Numbered from the stretch's first letter, positions 17,819 to 27,477 are shown. The stretch is 64,000 bases of DNA from JAEVLT01 sp050496765 (GCF_050496765.1 NZ_JBNWEO010000014.1:62001-126000), one strand, 5' to 3'. Program-made: numbers and translations. The notes: a model not told the origin generated them from the letters alone.

Positions 17819-20572
17819 TTAGTCATTTTCGGCTGGAGATGGCGCATAGCTTTCAGGCTGATTGGCCACTTCATCCGGCGTATGAACATTTTTCTCGCCT
17901 GGATATGGTTTGTCAAAGCCTTTAGTTGCATACCATACAGCATGGTTCAGCATATTGGCGTTCACATCATCTGGCGACGCTTTTCGCCCTGTTAACTTAT
18001 CCTTGTTTTTATTGGACCATTCTGTCCATTTTTTCGAAAGCTCTTGAGTCTCTGGTGTTACTTTTTCTGTGCTGGCAAGCGCGGCAGTATTGGAATTCGG
18101 CTGTCCGTTTAGCGTATCGAGCGGTATTTGATTTGCCTCGAACGTGTACGGCGTAAAGTCCGGTTTATTTGTAAAAATCTCACTCATTGGCTCTGCTGCA
18201 GCATCGTTCTGATTCATCGGCTGGATTCCAAGAATCTGCTCTATGCTGCGAACCATATTGATCACCGTCCAGTAACGGCTGTCGGTTATGCCCTTTTTCA
18301 CCCACGGACTAATAACATAAGCAGGTTCACGATGGCCATCAACATGATCCAGGCCATTTTGCGAATCGTCTTCCGTGATAAAAATAACTGAATCTTTCCA
18401 GTACTTGCTATGGGAGATTAAATCGACTATTTTCCCAACAGCTAAGTCATTATCTGCTACCATCGCTTGCGGTGTCGGCGTTCCAGTGGCATTGCCCGCT
18501 GTATGGTCATCTGTCACCCACAACGTATTAAATGCCGGCAAATCATTATTTTTCACATGGTTTTCAAATTGCTGTTTAAAAATTTCAAATCGATACTGAT
18601 CTGGGATATTCATATCAAACGTTGGGAACGGTTTATACGTAATCGGTCCAAGCGGCAGAATATCTGTTGTTGCCTGATAGTTGCCAATTGGCACATGCAG
18701 GTTTCCTTGTTTTTGGCCGGAAAGGATTAGTGAATCGTTATACCAATCCGTCCAGCTGCCAAATGGAGCAGAACCGGTAAATCCTGTTGTGTCTTCACCA
18801 AAGTTTTCAACTGAAATTCCTTGTTTCATGGCTTGATCCCATAAGTGGCCGGTAGGTGCGTAGGCCATTGCATCGCCTGCGCCGCCCGGATAACTTCTTA
18901 CGTTAGCCGTATCTGTTTCCTTATCTTCGTAATCTGTGTTTGTTCCCTGCATTACCCACTGGTGACCGCTGGCAGACTGAATGCCGGAAGTATAGAAATT
19001 ATCAAGCAGCGGGTACGTTTCAGCAAGCTTGTGAAGGTTCGGCGTGACTTTTCTCGGGAATTGGGTTAATCCCGGCTCTCCGTTCCCTTTTCCCAAATCG
19101 CCTAGCACTTGGTCATATGTCCGGTTTTCTTTAATAATGTAGAAAACATGTTTAATGGTGGATGGTTCCCCAATGCGCTCTGGCATGGCAACAGGTTTTT
19201 TATTTTTCCTTGGTTTGGCATTTAAGTTCTTTAAGCCAAACCAGTTATTGTTTGCATAAACTTGTTTGGTTCCTTTCACAAGATCTTCATTAGATGGAAA
19301 CGGAATTAGTGAAAGGGATCCTATTTGAGCGTATGAAGAATGGCCTGTTACTTTAATTCCCTGAATCGTTAAATCGCGTGCCGGTCCAAGGGAACCAACG
19401 CCATCACCATTGGCAACTACTAGTTGTTTGTTTGCAGGATCAACAGCAATGTCGACTGGAAACCATGCGGTTGGTAAAAGACCTTTGAGTTCCGCTTCTT
19501 CATCAGGTCCATTCCAGTCATAAACAGCGATGGCATTGTCACGGCCCAGGCTGACCATTAATTTGTTGTCAACGACTTTCACAGCATTTGGTGCAGCACC
19601 TTTTTTCGCATTTGGATAAGGTTGAACGTTGATCGTTTGCACCACTTTATTCGTTTTCGTGTCAATAACGGAAATCGAGTCGCTGTTCGTGTTGGCTACA
19701 AATAGGTACTGACCCGATTGTGTCATCCGTTCCGGCTGTACACCCACTTCGATATTTTTGACAACCGTATTTGTTGAAAGGTCAACAACCGAAACCGTTC
19801 CAGTTGAGGTGGCTCCGGTTTTCGGATCTACAACCACTTTGGTTCCGGAAGAACCAACAGTCGTATCACCCGCTTTTGCTACTCTGCCGCCTTGGTTTGT
19901 TACATAGGCAAAATTCCCGTTAACCAAAACGCTTGTTGGTGCGTTTTCAACAGAAATCTTTGCTGTTACGGAACCTGTAGCCGGATCAATGACGCCGAGG
20001 CTATTGTCACGGTTAAGTGCTACAAGCAGCTGCCCTTGAGGTCCTACTGCTAAATCGAGCGGATTGATATTGCCGCCAACCGCTGCATTCGGCAAGTTAA
20101 AACTGTTTTTGATTGCGGGATTGCCATTATCATCAATCGACATGACGACAACCTTTCCAGTTGTGCCAGAAGATCCAGTGGCATAAAGCTCTTTTCCGTC
20201 CTTCGAATACGCCAATCCCCACATATGTGAGAGACCTAAAGAGACATCGCTGGTCTTTAATTTTCCTGTTGCAAGATCAACAATATTGATTCCTTTTCCT
20301 CCGTAATTGTTACGGCCAACAATGGTTGCCGCTGTCTTCCCATTCGGATTCATTGCTACTGTAATCGGGTTTCCACCAAATTCAATTTGTTTCCCGGCTG
20401 GTGTGATCAATTGGTTCACCGGTGTCTGTACCGATCCATCTGGCTGCCTTCCAACAAGGTTGCTACCGAAAGCTCCATCCTGTGCCGCATAAACTCCTGC
20501 AGATCCGAGTAGAAAAATGCTTAATGTAAGTCCTGCCAACAACCGTTTCTTTTTCTTTAACTTTTTCAACAT
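17819..20572 (-). CDS. Secreted YVTN beta-propeller / phosphoesterase fusion protein
   Basis: This 917-residue exported protein has a signal peptide (KKKKRLLAGLTLSIFLLGSAGVYA, cleaved after about residue 29). Residues 50-430 are a YVTN/YncE-type beta-propeller with repeats such as VSVVDLSTNTVVKNIEVG and ISVIDTKTNKVVQTINV. Residues 470-830 are a phosphoesterase domain of the phospholipase C/acid phosphatase family (PF04185), with FYIIKENRTYDQVLGD, WVTDDHTAGN and FITEDDSQNGLDHVDGHR carrying the metal ligands. It probably releases phosphate from extracellular esters. It is monocistronic with RBS GGGAGTG, and Pho-box-like repeats lie upstream. Confidence 0.87.
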   Translation of the reverse strand: MLKKLKKKKRLLAGLTLSIFLLGSAGVYAAQDGAFGSNLVGRQPDGSVQTPVNQLITPAGKQIEFGGNPITVAMNPNGKTAATIVGRNNYGGKGINIVDLATGKLKTSDVSLGLSHMWGLAYSKDGKELYATGSSGTTGKVVVMSIDDNGNPAIKNSFNLPNAAVGGNINPLDLAVGPQGQLLVALNRDNSLGVIDPATGSVTAKISVENAPTSVLVNGNFAYVTNQGGRVAKAGDTTVGSSGTKVVVDPKTGATSTGTVSVVDLSTNTVVKNIEVGVQPERMTQSGQYLFVANTNSDSISVIDTKTNKVVQTINVQPYPNAKKGAAPNAVKVVDNKLMVSLGRDNAIAVYDWNGPDEEAELKGLLPTAWFPVDIAVDPANKQLVVANGDGVGSLGPARDLTIQGIKVTGHSSYAQIGSLSLIPFPSNEDLVKGTKQVYANNNWFGLKNLNAKPRKNKKPVAMPERIGEPSTIKHVFYIIKENRTYDQVLGDLGKGNGEPGLTQFPRKVTPNLHKLAETYPLLDNFYTSGIQSASGHQWVMQGTNTDYEDKETDTANVRSYPGGAGDAMAYAPTGHLWDQAMKQGISVENFGEDTTGFTGSAPFGSWTDWYNDSLILSGQKQGNLHVPIGNYQATTDILPLGPITYKPFPTFDMNIPDQYRFEIFKQQFENHVKNNDLPAFNTLWVTDDHTAGNATGTPTPQAMVADNDLAVGKIVDLISHSKYWKDSVIFITEDDSQNGLDHVDGHREPAYVISPWVKKGITDSRYWTVINMVRSIEQILGIQPMNQNDAAAEPMSEIFTNKPDFTPYTFEANQIPLDTLNGQPNSNTAALASTEKVTPETQELSKKWTEWSNKNKDKLTGRKASPDDVNANMLNHAVWYATKGFDKPYPGEKNVHTPDEVANQPESYAPSPAEND

Positions 20573-20641
20573 CTCTTTTTCACTCCCATCCTTGATCTGA
20601 TTTCAGAATACTCCTAATTTATTAATCTACTATTGTTGGAA

Positions 20642-20691
20642 TGTAAAAGAGTGTTAAAGAAAATTCTGCCTTTTAACCTAGGTTTTTTTAA
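20642..20691 (-). promoter_or_regulatory. Possible PhoP box upstream of the phosphoesterase
   Basis: On the minus strand TTAACA (20652-20657) and TTTACA (20642-20647) are direct repeats separated by 4 bp. Two looser TTAAAA copies lie at 20671-20676 and 20686-20691. Bacillus PhoP binds direct repeats of TT(A/T/C)ACA, and a phosphate-releasing enzyme is a natural target. Matches are few and the region is AT-rich. Confidence 0.35.
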
Positions 20692-20909
20692 CCAATTCTC
20701 TTCCTTCACGATGTCTCTCTACCAAAAGGAAAAAGGAGTGAAACCCTTTTAAACAAAAAAACACACAAATCCAACTATTTTGCTCATGTCATCTATTTCA
20801 TTCACAATGAAAATAAAAATGGCAAAAGACCTATTTTAATTATAAAAATTATGTAAATTCCATTGGTCGCTATCTCGTTAATATAGCGCATACATTTTAT
20901 GTTACTCGA

Positions 20910-20938
20910 GAGGGTAAACTATTTTGAGTTTTACCCTC
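20910..20938 (-). terminator. Stem-loop downstream of the siderophore ABC operon
   Basis: GAGGGTAAA (20910-20918) pairs with TTTACCCTC (20930-20938), 28 bp after the ATPase stop. There is no T run, so termination is uncertain. The rest of the gap 20573-20965 holds the Pho-like repeats and otherwise AT-rich sequence without recognisable features. Confidence 0.45.
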
Positions 20939-20965
20939 ATCCCCTACCACGAGAAAATACTAGAA

Positions 20966-21748
20966 TTACAGAATATCGTAGGAAATACAAATCGGTTTAT
21001 CTGTTCTTGGATCTTTTGCTATTTGAGCATCAATTTGAAATACTTCTTCTAAGACTTGATGTGTCATGACCTCTTCGGCACTTCCTTCTTTGACAACTTT
21101 TCCTTCCCGAAGTGCGACCATATAGTGGGAAAAACGTGCAGCAAGATTTAAATCATGTATAACCATGACAATCGTCCGCCCCTGCTGCCGATTTAATTTT
21201 TCAAGAAGCTGGAGGATTTCCAGCTGATGAGCCATATCTAAATAGGTAGTTGGTTCATCCAGTAGCAGTAAGTCGGTTTCTTGGGCAACGGCCATGGCAA
21301 TCCACGCCCGCTGACGCTGCCCGCCGGAGAGAGCATCAACAGGATGGTTTGCAAACGCTGTTAGATTTGTAACCTCTAACGCCCACTGAATCACCTTGCG
21401 ATCCTTTTCTGACAATCTTCCAAATCCTTTTTGATAGGGGGAACGCCCGAACGAAATCAGCTCATAAACGGTTAATCCACTCGGTGCCTCAGGACTTTGT
21501 GGAAGAACCGCCATCTTCTTGGCAATTTCTTTTGTTGGAATTTGGTGAATGGTTTTTCCATCAAGGTAAATTGCACCCGATTTTGCCGAATGAACTCGTG
21601 CCATTGTTTTTAAGATCGTAGATTTCCCGCATCCATTTGCTCCGATAATCGTCGTTATTTCTCCTTTATTGATCGTTAAATTCAATTCTTCCACGATAAT
21701 CTTATCTCCGTAGCCGATCGTTAGGCTCTTTGTTAAAAGTGAAACCAT
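20966..21748 (-). CDS. Siderophore ABC transporter, ATP-binding protein
   Basis: This 260-residue FecE/FhuC-type ATPase energises iron-siderophore import. It shows Walker A GANGCGKST near residue 37, the Q-loop LPQSPEAPS, the signature LSGGQRQR, Walker B LLLLDEPTTYLD and the H-loop VIHDLN. The ATG at 21748 is chosen because AAAGGAG lies 11 nt upstream; an ATG 9 bp earlier is too close to it. It is the last gene of the Fur-controlled operon, 62 bp after the permease. Confidence 0.88.
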   Translation of the reverse strand: MVSLLTKSLTIGYGDKIIVEELNLTINKGEITTIIGANGCGKSTILKTMARVHSAKSGAIYLDGKTIHQIPTKEIAKKMAVLPQSPEAPSGLTVYELISFGRSPYQKGFGRLSEKDRKVIQWALEVTNLTAFANHPVDALSGGQRQRAWIAMAVAQETDLLLLDEPTTYLDMAHQLEILQLLEKLNRQQGRTIVMVIHDLNLAARFSHYMVALREGKVVKEGSAEEVMTHQVLEEVFQIDAQIAKDPRTDKPICISYDIL

Positions 21749-21810
21749 TTTGAACATATCTCCTTTATTTAGCAAATCAAAAAACGTTGTCGCGAGAAAC
21801 CGGTAAAATT

Positions 21811-22830
21811 TCATTTAACTTTCATTAAGAGAAAAATAAAATAAGGCGCACCAAGAATGGCAACAACAATGCCAACCGGTATTTGGGTTGGGGCAAGAAG
21901 ATTTTTGCCAAATGTATCAGCAAACAGTAATAAAAACGCACCCAATAACGCCGCAATCGGCAAAAGGAGCTGATGGGCAGGCCCGATTAGGCGTTTAGCA
22001 ATATGCGGGGCGATCAATCCGAGAAAGGCAATCCCCCCACCTGCAGCAACACTAACCCCCGCCAAAGCCACAGAAACAACAAGCAACTTTTTTCTTTCTC
22101 TTTCCACACGAATGCCTAGACCAGTGGCAACTTGATCACCCAAATTTAGGATATTTAAGCTTGTTGACTTATAAATGGTATAGGGAATGAATATTAGAAG
22201 AATGACTGCCAGAATCGACACGAGAATCCAATTAGCTCCCCAAATATCCCCGGATAGCCAAACAGCCGCCTGCATAAAATCTTGTGGATTCATTTTTAGT
22301 TGAAAAATGATAATTGCGGCACCGAAACCTGAATTAACGCCAATTCCAACTAAAACAAGTCGAACAGGGTCGATTCCTTTTTTCCACGCCAATAGATAGA
22401 TCGATAAAGCGGCCGCAAGTGCGCCTGCTAAAGCAAAGAGCGGCAATAAGAAGATGCCTAACGTACTGATCTGATTCATTGATCCTTGGAAATAATAGAT
22501 AAACAGAATTACAAAAAGGCCGGCTCCACTATTGATCCCAAGTATTCCCGGATCAGCTAGTTCATTTTTTGTAATTCCCTGAAGAATCGCCCCGGAAACC
22601 GCTAACCCTGCGCCGATCAACAATGACAATACCATCCGAGGCAGCCTTAAATCCATTAAAATCAAGCGATCACGTGGTGTGCCAAAACCGATAAGCGTGT
22701 TAAGCACATCGAGAGGAGCAATCCGGACTACCCCCAAATTTAAGCTTATTGTAAAAAGAACAACGGTTAAGATGAATAATCCACTAATAATGCCAAAAAA
22801 CGTTTTCTTTTTTAATTCAAAACCGTACAT
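21811..22830 (-). CDS. Siderophore ABC transporter, FecCD-type permease
   Basis: The 339-residue integral membrane protein has about ten helices. FecCD hallmarks are RLPRMVLSLLIGAGLAVSGA and GGGIAFLGLIAPHIAKRLIG, the latter being the loop that contacts the ATPase. It forms the translocation channel with the second permease. Its start overlaps the stop of the upstream permease by one base, which implies translational coupling. Confidence 0.88.
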   Translation of the reverse strand: MYGFELKKKTFFGIISGLFILTVVLFTISLNLGVVRIAPLDVLNTLIGFGTPRDRLILMDLRLPRMVLSLLIGAGLAVSGAILQGITKNELADPGILGINSGAGLFVILFIYYFQGSMNQISTLGIFLLPLFALAGALAAALSIYLLAWKKGIDPVRLVLVGIGVNSGFGAAIIIFQLKMNPQDFMQAAVWLSGDIWGANWILVSILAVILLIFIPYTIYKSTSLNILNLGDQVATGLGIRVERERKKLLVVSVALAGVSVAAGGGIAFLGLIAPHIAKRLIGPAHQLLLPIAALLGAFLLLFADTFGKNLLAPTQIPVGIVVAILGAPYFIFLLMKVK

Positions 22831-23876
22831 TAGATCCCTCTCCTTTCTCCACGGACAAGAAATAAGAAAAAGGGAACCCCAAGAAGTGCCGTTATTGCGC
22901 CGACAGGGGTTTCATAAGGGGCATTGACCATTCTTGAAGCAAGGTCGGCCAGGACAAGCAGCAAACCGCCGAAAATTCCCGAAATCGGAATGATCAAACG
23001 GTAATCCGAACCGATAAGAAATCGGACAATATGTGGAACCACAAGTCCAACAAATCCGACCGGGCCTGCTACAGATACTGCCGCTCCGGTTAATAACATC
23101 ACGACCAAAACCCCCAGTATCTTGACTAGAGCCGTATTTTGTCCGAGGCCTTTTGATACTTCATCTCCAAGACTGAGGATGGTTATTGATTTTGAAATGT
23201 ACATTGCCACCACTAAGCCGATTCCGCCAGCAAGAAACAGAATTTTAATGGATGTCCAATTAAGTGACGTTAACCCTCCTGCATACCAAAAGCTCATATT
23301 TTTCGCCACTTGCGTTTGCAAAGCAATTGCGCTTGAAACCGCACTAAGCATCGCACCGATGGCAACCCCGGCAAGTGCCAGTTTTACGGGCGTTAAACCT
23401 CCCTTGGAAAAAGCGCCAATGGTAAAAACAAGCGCAGCACCAAGACCTGCACCGACAAAAGAAGAAAAAGTCATACCTGCTATCGTCACAGATGGAAGAA
23501 CGGACAAAGTAATAACAAGTGCGAAAGCGGCTCCGTCTGTTACCCCCATGATCGAGGGTGATGCGAGCGGATTCCGCGTCAGGCCTTGCATAATGGCACC
23601 CGATACGGCCAGGAATGCTCCCACCATCACAGCGCCAAGCGCCCGCGGCAAACGAATTTCTTGAATGATTTGATGTGAGGTAATGGTTGGATTAAAATTG
23701 GCCAGCGCCTCCCAAACTGTAGTCAGCTTGATCTCAGCAGCACCGTAAGATATCGAAAATCCAACAAAAATGATTGTAAAAAGCAATAGGAGAACGAATA
23801 AAAAAATACCTTTCAATTGCATCATTGATCCGTTTTTCTTTTCATTCAACTTTTTATGCATAACAAGACGAAACAA
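22830..23876 (-). CDS. Siderophore ABC transporter, FecCD-type permease (first gene)
   Basis: This second FecCD permease of about 348 residues has RLPRALGAVMVGAFLAVSGA, a GLTRNPLASPSIMGVTDG segment and GPVGFVGLVVPHIVRFLIG. The start is uncertain. The longest frame would begin inside the Fur box and is rejected. A TTG at 23876 lies about 10 nt behind GGAGAGGG and is preferred; an ATG at 23861 is the alternative. The pair of distinct permeases points to a heterodimeric siderophore channel. Confidence 0.85.
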   Translation of the reverse strand: MFRLVMHKKLNEKKNGSMMQLKGIFLFVLLLLFTIIFVGFSISYGAAEIKLTTVWEALANFNPTITSHQIIQEIRLPRALGAVMVGAFLAVSGAIMQGLTRNPLASPSIMGVTDGAAFALVITLSVLPSVTIAGMTFSSFVGAGLGAALVFTIGAFSKGGLTPVKLALAGVAIGAMLSAVSSAIALQTQVAKNMSFWYAGGLTSLNWTSIKILFLAGGIGLVVAMYISKSITILSLGDEVSKGLGQNTALVKILGVLVVMLLTGAAVSVAGPVGFVGLVVPHIVRFLIGSDYRLIIPISGIFGGLLLVLADLASRMVNAPYETPVGAITALLGVPFFLFLVRGERRGI

Positions 23877-23915
23877 AAATCTGACACCCTCTCCAGATAA
23901 AGAACACTCTTTTTT

Positions 23916-23934
23916 TATAATGATAATCATTATC
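23916..23934 (-). promoter_or_regulatory. Fur box of the permease/ATPase operon
   Basis: The sequence matches 18 of 19 positions of the consensus GATAATGATAATCATTATC. It lies just upstream of the permease operon and predicts repression by Fe2+-Fur. Confidence 0.85.
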
Positions 23935-24040
23935 AACTAGTATAAAATAGACGACAACTTCTTTTCAATAACTCGATCGAATAAAATTGCCATCCAGAAA
24001 TATCCTTCAAAATTTATTCAAAATTTTTTTATATCGTTTA

Positions 24041-24073
24041 TTGACAGCTTTATTGAAAATGATTATCATTTGC
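24041..24073 (+). promoter_or_regulatory. Promoter and Fur box of the siderophore-binding lipoprotein
   Basis: TTGACA (24041-24046), 17 bp, TATCAT (24064-24069) form the promoter. GAAAATGATTATCATTTGC (24055-24073) matches the Fur consensus at 15 of 19 positions and covers the -10 box, so Fur should block polymerase directly. Confidence 0.8.
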
Positions 24074-24104
24074 ATTAATGAAACGTTATCATAGGAGGAG
24101 AAAA

Positions 24105-25046
24105 ATGTTACGCAAAAAACAATTCTATTTGGTCTTGACTTTATTATTGATGTTTGGCTTGGTAACTGCTTGTGGAAGCTCCGGAGGCTCTAAACCAACC
24201 GAACAGAAAAATACTGCTACTACACTAAAGGATGCAATGGGTGAAGTCGCCATTCCAGCAAATCCAAAACGAATTGTTGCACCTTATTTGGAAGATTCAC
24301 TCGTTGCTTTAGGAGTGAAGCCAGCAGCCCAATGGTCGATTGGTGAAACGGTTTTAGACTATTTACAGCCTGAATTAAAAGGAGTTCCAAAAATCAGTTG
24401 GGATCTTCCGCTTGAACAAGTGATCAGCAAAAATCCTGATTTACTGATTTTCAGCTCCCCTTCTGCTATTCAAAAAGGGCAATATGAAGAATATAAAAAA
24501 ATCGCTCCAACATATGTCTTTAAAGAAGAAGTCAGCGCAGATTGGCGACAGCAACTTTCTGAAATGGGGAAAATAGTTAACAAACAAACCGAAGCCAAAA
24601 CATTTCTTCAACAATACAATGAAAAAGCAGCAGAAGCAAAGGCAAGAATCAATCAATCAATTGTCAATCAAACAGCGGCTATTTTATGGGTAATGGGCGA
24701 TAAATTTTATCTTTTTGAAGGAAATCGTTTTGCCGCAAATGTTCTATACGAAGATCTTGGTGTGAAAAAGCCCGCCTTTGTTGAATCGATTGGCAATGCA
24801 GCTACTCAGTGGAATCCAATCACACTCGAAAAATTACCGGAAATTAAAGCCGATCATTTGTTTCTTATCAGCAAAAAAGGCGAGCCTGGATTGGATATTT
24901 TAACAAAAAGTTCCGTATGGAACGGGATCGATGCAGTGAAAAAAGGAAAAGTCCACGAAATCAATGACCCAAGCTACTGGACAATCAACGGAGCAATCGC
25001 CAGCAAAAAAGTCATTGATGACGCCGTTACGGCTTTAACAAAATAG
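24105..25046 (+). CDS. Siderophore-binding lipoprotein of an ABC transporter
   Basis: This 313-residue substrate-binding protein of the FhuD/TroA-like class captures ferric siderophores outside the membrane. It has a lipoprotein signal with lipobox LVTAC near residue 20, a disordered GSSGGSKPTEQ linker, and a bilobed binding domain (NPKRIVAPYLEDSLVALGV; NPDLLIFSS). The ATG at 24105 has the strong site AGGAGGAG 4 nt upstream; the earlier ATG at 24078 has none. It is divergent from the permease/ATPase operon and shares its Fur control. The siderophore type cannot be assigned. Confidence 0.9.
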   Translation: MLRKKQFYLVLTLLLMFGLVTACGSSGGSKPTEQKNTATTLKDAMGEVAIPANPKRIVAPYLEDSLVALGVKPAAQWSIGETVLDYLQPELKGVPKISWDLPLEQVISKNPDLLIFSSPSAIQKGQYEEYKKIAPTYVFKEEVSADWRQQLSEMGKIVNKQTEAKTFLQQYNEKAAEAKARINQSIVNQTAAILWVMGDKFYLFEGNRFAANVLYEDLGVKKPAFVESIGNAATQWNPITLEKLPEIKADHLFLISKKGEPGLDILTKSSVWNGIDAVKKGKVHEINDPSYWTINGAIASKKVIDDAVTALTK

Positions 25047-25065
25047 GTTTCGGGACAAAATCACC

Positions 25066-25098
25066 AAAAAGGAGTCACTACTAAAGCGACTCCTTTTT
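25066..25098. terminator. Bidirectional terminator
   Basis: AAAAAGGAGTC (25066-25076) pairs perfectly with GACTCCTTTTT (25088-25098). It serves the lipoprotein gene and, from the other side, the pyroglutamate operon. Confidence 0.88.
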
Positions 25099-25114
25099 GA
25101 AAAACTTCCTTCTA

Positions 25115-25762
25115 TTAACTAATCTCTCCGCCGACGGCAACAATATCCGTTTCATTTGTGATTGTCGCTTCAATCGAAAGTTCCAATCCTTTCACAATCA
25201 GCTCCAAACTCATGCTTGGCTGTCCGGGATTGCGGACAATTTGTTCCGGAAGAAAAGGAATATGGATAAAACCGCCGCGAATTCCCCTGCCATTTGTCTC
25301 CAAATAATGCATTAGGCCATAAAAAATATGATTGCAAACGAAGGTTCCCGCCGTGTTGGAAACGGATGCAGGAATGCCATTGTCATTCAATTTTTTCATG
25401 ATTGCCTTGACTGGAAGTTTGGAAAAATAAGCAGCAGGTCCGCCCGGAACAATTTCGCGATCAATCGGCTGGTTATTCTCGTTATCTGCAATTCTTGCAT
25501 CGTCAACATTGATCGCAATCCGCTCAGGTGTAATTGCAGAACGGCCGCCAGCCTGGCCGACGCAAATCACGATAGCCGGATTAACATCCTCAATTGCTTC
25601 GTTCAACCTCACAATCGCCTTGCCAAAAACAGTCGGGATCTCTTTTGTAACGATTTCAAAACCGGTTATTTCTTTTCCATTCAACAGCTTCACTGCCTCA
25701 AGCGCCGGGTTGACCGGTTCTCCGCCAAACGGATCAAAGCCGGTAACAAGTACCTTTTTCAT
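25115..25762 (-). CDS. pcp: Pyroglutamyl-peptidase I
   Basis: This 215-residue cytosolic cysteine peptidase (C15) removes N-terminal pyroglutamate from peptides. The triad is E80 (SAITPERIAINV), C143 (NTAGTFVCNHIFY) and H167 (GGFIHIPFLP). The length is typical. GAGGAGGGG precedes ATG. It is the last gene of a six-gene operon that also hydrolyses free 5-oxoproline, so its product feeds directly into PxpABC. Confidence 0.95.
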   Translation of the reverse strand: MKKVLVTGFDPFGGEPVNPALEAVKLLNGKEITGFEIVTKEIPTVFGKAIVRLNEAIEDVNPAIVICVGQAGGRSAITPERIAINVDDARIADNENNQPIDREIVPGGPAAYFSKLPVKAIMKKLNDNGIPASVSNTAGTFVCNHIFYGLMHYLETNGRGIRGGFIHIPFLPEQIVRNPGQPSMSLELIVKGLELSIEATITNETDIVAVGGEIS

Positions 25763-25785
25763 AGCAATCCCCTCCTCATCATTTA

Positions 25786-26748
25786 CTAGAAATTATACAC
25801 CAAGAAATACATCAGCAATATATTGATCACCAACAGAGGAATAGCTATCGGAATCTGCGCTTTGATGACGGCATTTTTATCCTTGAGCTCCAACAGCATT
25901 GCCGGGACAATATTGAAATTGGCGGCCATTGGTGTCATCAATGTACCGGTGTAACCGGCAAACATGCCAATTGCGGCCATAATTGCCGGGTTTCCGCCAT
26001 GCATATGCACAATCAATGGCAAACCGATTCCGCCGGTGATGACAGCAAATGCAGCAAATGCATTTCCCATAATAATCGTAAATAGCGCCATACCTATGCA
26101 ATAAGCAGCAACGGCAACAAATGGGATATTTGTTGGCAGTACATCCCCAACCATCTTCGATACAACATCTCCAACACCTGCTTTTGCAAAAATCCCGCCA
26201 AGTGCCGACAGCATCTGCGGCAAAATAATTGCCCAGCCAACCGCCTGCATTAACCGGCTTCCCTCATGCATCGCAGTCGCTGGCTTCGCTTTAGTCAGCA
26301 ATTGTGCAACTACATAGGCTAGGATCGTACTTAGACCAAGTGATATTAAGGTAACCATTGCCGGATCGACAAGAAAAACGTTCCCAAATTGAATTTTCCC
26401 AAGAGTTAACGAGCCAATAACAGTGAAAATAGGTATAACCAGTGCCGGGATAAAAATCTTTCCTTGCAAGCGTGAGGCATGCTGTTCCCGCTCTTTTTTC
26501 GGCGCCTCGTCCTGATTCCCGCTTTTCACCTTGCCGATTGCCGCGATCACAACCATTGCAAGAACAAGATATCCAACGGCAATAGAGGGAACCATTTTTC
26601 CAAATAATAAGGTAAATGCAAAAATTCCCCAAAACAAAGTCGAACCGATTCGGCTCGGATGGTTTTTATCCATCGCTACTCGGATTGCTACAAACGCAGT
26701 AATAATTCCCAATAAATAATAAATATATTCAAGCGTGATGATTTTCAT
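25786..26748 (-). CDS. DUF979 membrane protein, putative 5-oxoproline permease subunit
   Basis: This 320-residue polytopic protein with about nine helices belongs to DUF979. A cytosolic loop GKVKSGNQDEAPKKEREQ follows the third helix. DUF979 and DUF969 proteins occur as adjacent pairs and resemble two halves of a carboxylate permease. Their place between pxpA and pcp suggests transport of 5-oxoproline or pyroglutamyl peptides; this is inferred from context. The start has AAGGGGGG upstream. It follows DUF969 by 16 bp. Confidence 0.82.
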   Translation of the reverse strand: MKIITLEYIYYLLGIITAFVAIRVAMDKNHPSRIGSTLFWGIFAFTLLFGKMVPSIAVGYLVLAMVVIAAIGKVKSGNQDEAPKKEREQHASRLQGKIFIPALVIPIFTVIGSLTLGKIQFGNVFLVDPAMVTLISLGLSTILAYVVAQLLTKAKPATAMHEGSRLMQAVGWAIILPQMLSALGGIFAKAGVGDVVSKMVGDVLPTNIPFVAVAAYCIGMALFTIIMGNAFAAFAVITGGIGLPLIVHMHGGNPAIMAAIGMFAGYTGTLMTPMAANFNIVPAMLLELKDKNAVIKAQIPIAIPLLVINILLMYFLVYNF

Positions 26749-26764
26749 GTATGTTTTGCCCCCC

Positions 26765-27454
26765 TTATACCATCTTGCTGTTCTCTTTGTTTGCCATTTC
26801 CCGTTGAATGCGTTTGTCCATTACGCGAAAACGCCACATAGATAGGAAGAAGGCTGAAATCGCCGTTGGAATTCCCCAAAGCGCCATATCCCAAACACTG
26901 ACATTCATCCCTACGGAGTCATAGAACCCTTTCATCAATAATATTGCTCCGGTTGCGATAAAAATGTCCTCGCCAAAAAACCAGCCGACATTTTCAGAAG
27001 CGGCCGCATGCGCTTTAATGTCCTCTTGAAGTTTTTCCGGAAGTTCCCCGTGTTTCGCTGACGCCGCACCTTCCGCCATTGGAGCGACAAGCGGCCGAAC
27101 CGTCTGGGCATGACCGCCTATGTTAAGACCTAGCGACGCGCTCAATTCGCGAATCAGCAAATAAGACATTAACACTTTCCCTGCCGTTGCACCTTTTGCT
27201 TTTTTAATCAGCACTTCAGCCCTTTCTTTCAGACCGTAACGTTCCAATAGTCCGATTACGGGCAAACTGAGGATAATGGGCAAAGACATATAACGGTTAT
27301 TAATAAAAACCTGGCCGAATTGGCTCATGACTTCGTTAAACGACATGCCTGAAACCAAACCAGTAACCACTCCAGCAACCATTACAACAAGCAGCGTATT
27401 CAAACGAAAGCCGAATCCAACTGCCACCAACAATATTCCAATAAGTTTGATCAT
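26765..27454 (-). CDS. DUF969 membrane protein, putative 5-oxoproline permease subunit
   Basis: This 229-residue membrane protein of DUF969 starts MIKLIGILLVAVGFGFRLNT and has about six helices, with conserved GLLERYGLKERAE and NIGGHAQTVRPLVAPMAEGA segments. It is invariably paired with DUF979. The two chains probably form one transporter. It is 23 bp from pxpA and in the same operon, with AAAGGGGA as RBS. Confidence 0.82.
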   Translation of the reverse strand: MIKLIGILLVAVGFGFRLNTLLVVMVAGVVTGLVSGMSFNEVMSQFGQVFINNRYMSLPIILSLPVIGLLERYGLKERAEVLIKKAKGATAGKVLMSYLLIRELSASLGLNIGGHAQTVRPLVAPMAEGAASAKHGELPEKLQEDIKAHAAASENVGWFFGEDIFIATGAILLMKGFYDSVGMNVSVWDMALWGIPTAISAFFLSMWRFRVMDKRIQREMANKENSKMV

Positions 27455-27477
27455 CTTCTCATCCCCTTTAAAAAAAG

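Noticed and set aside
23122..23664. 180-residue plus-strand frame opposite the siderophore permease
   Set aside because: The minus strand carries clear FecCD motifs; the plus frame is a codon-bias shadow.
23880..23936. Extended start of the first siderophore permease at 23936
   Set aside because: That start lies inside the Fur box and has no ribosome binding site; a start at 23876 or 23861 is more plausible.
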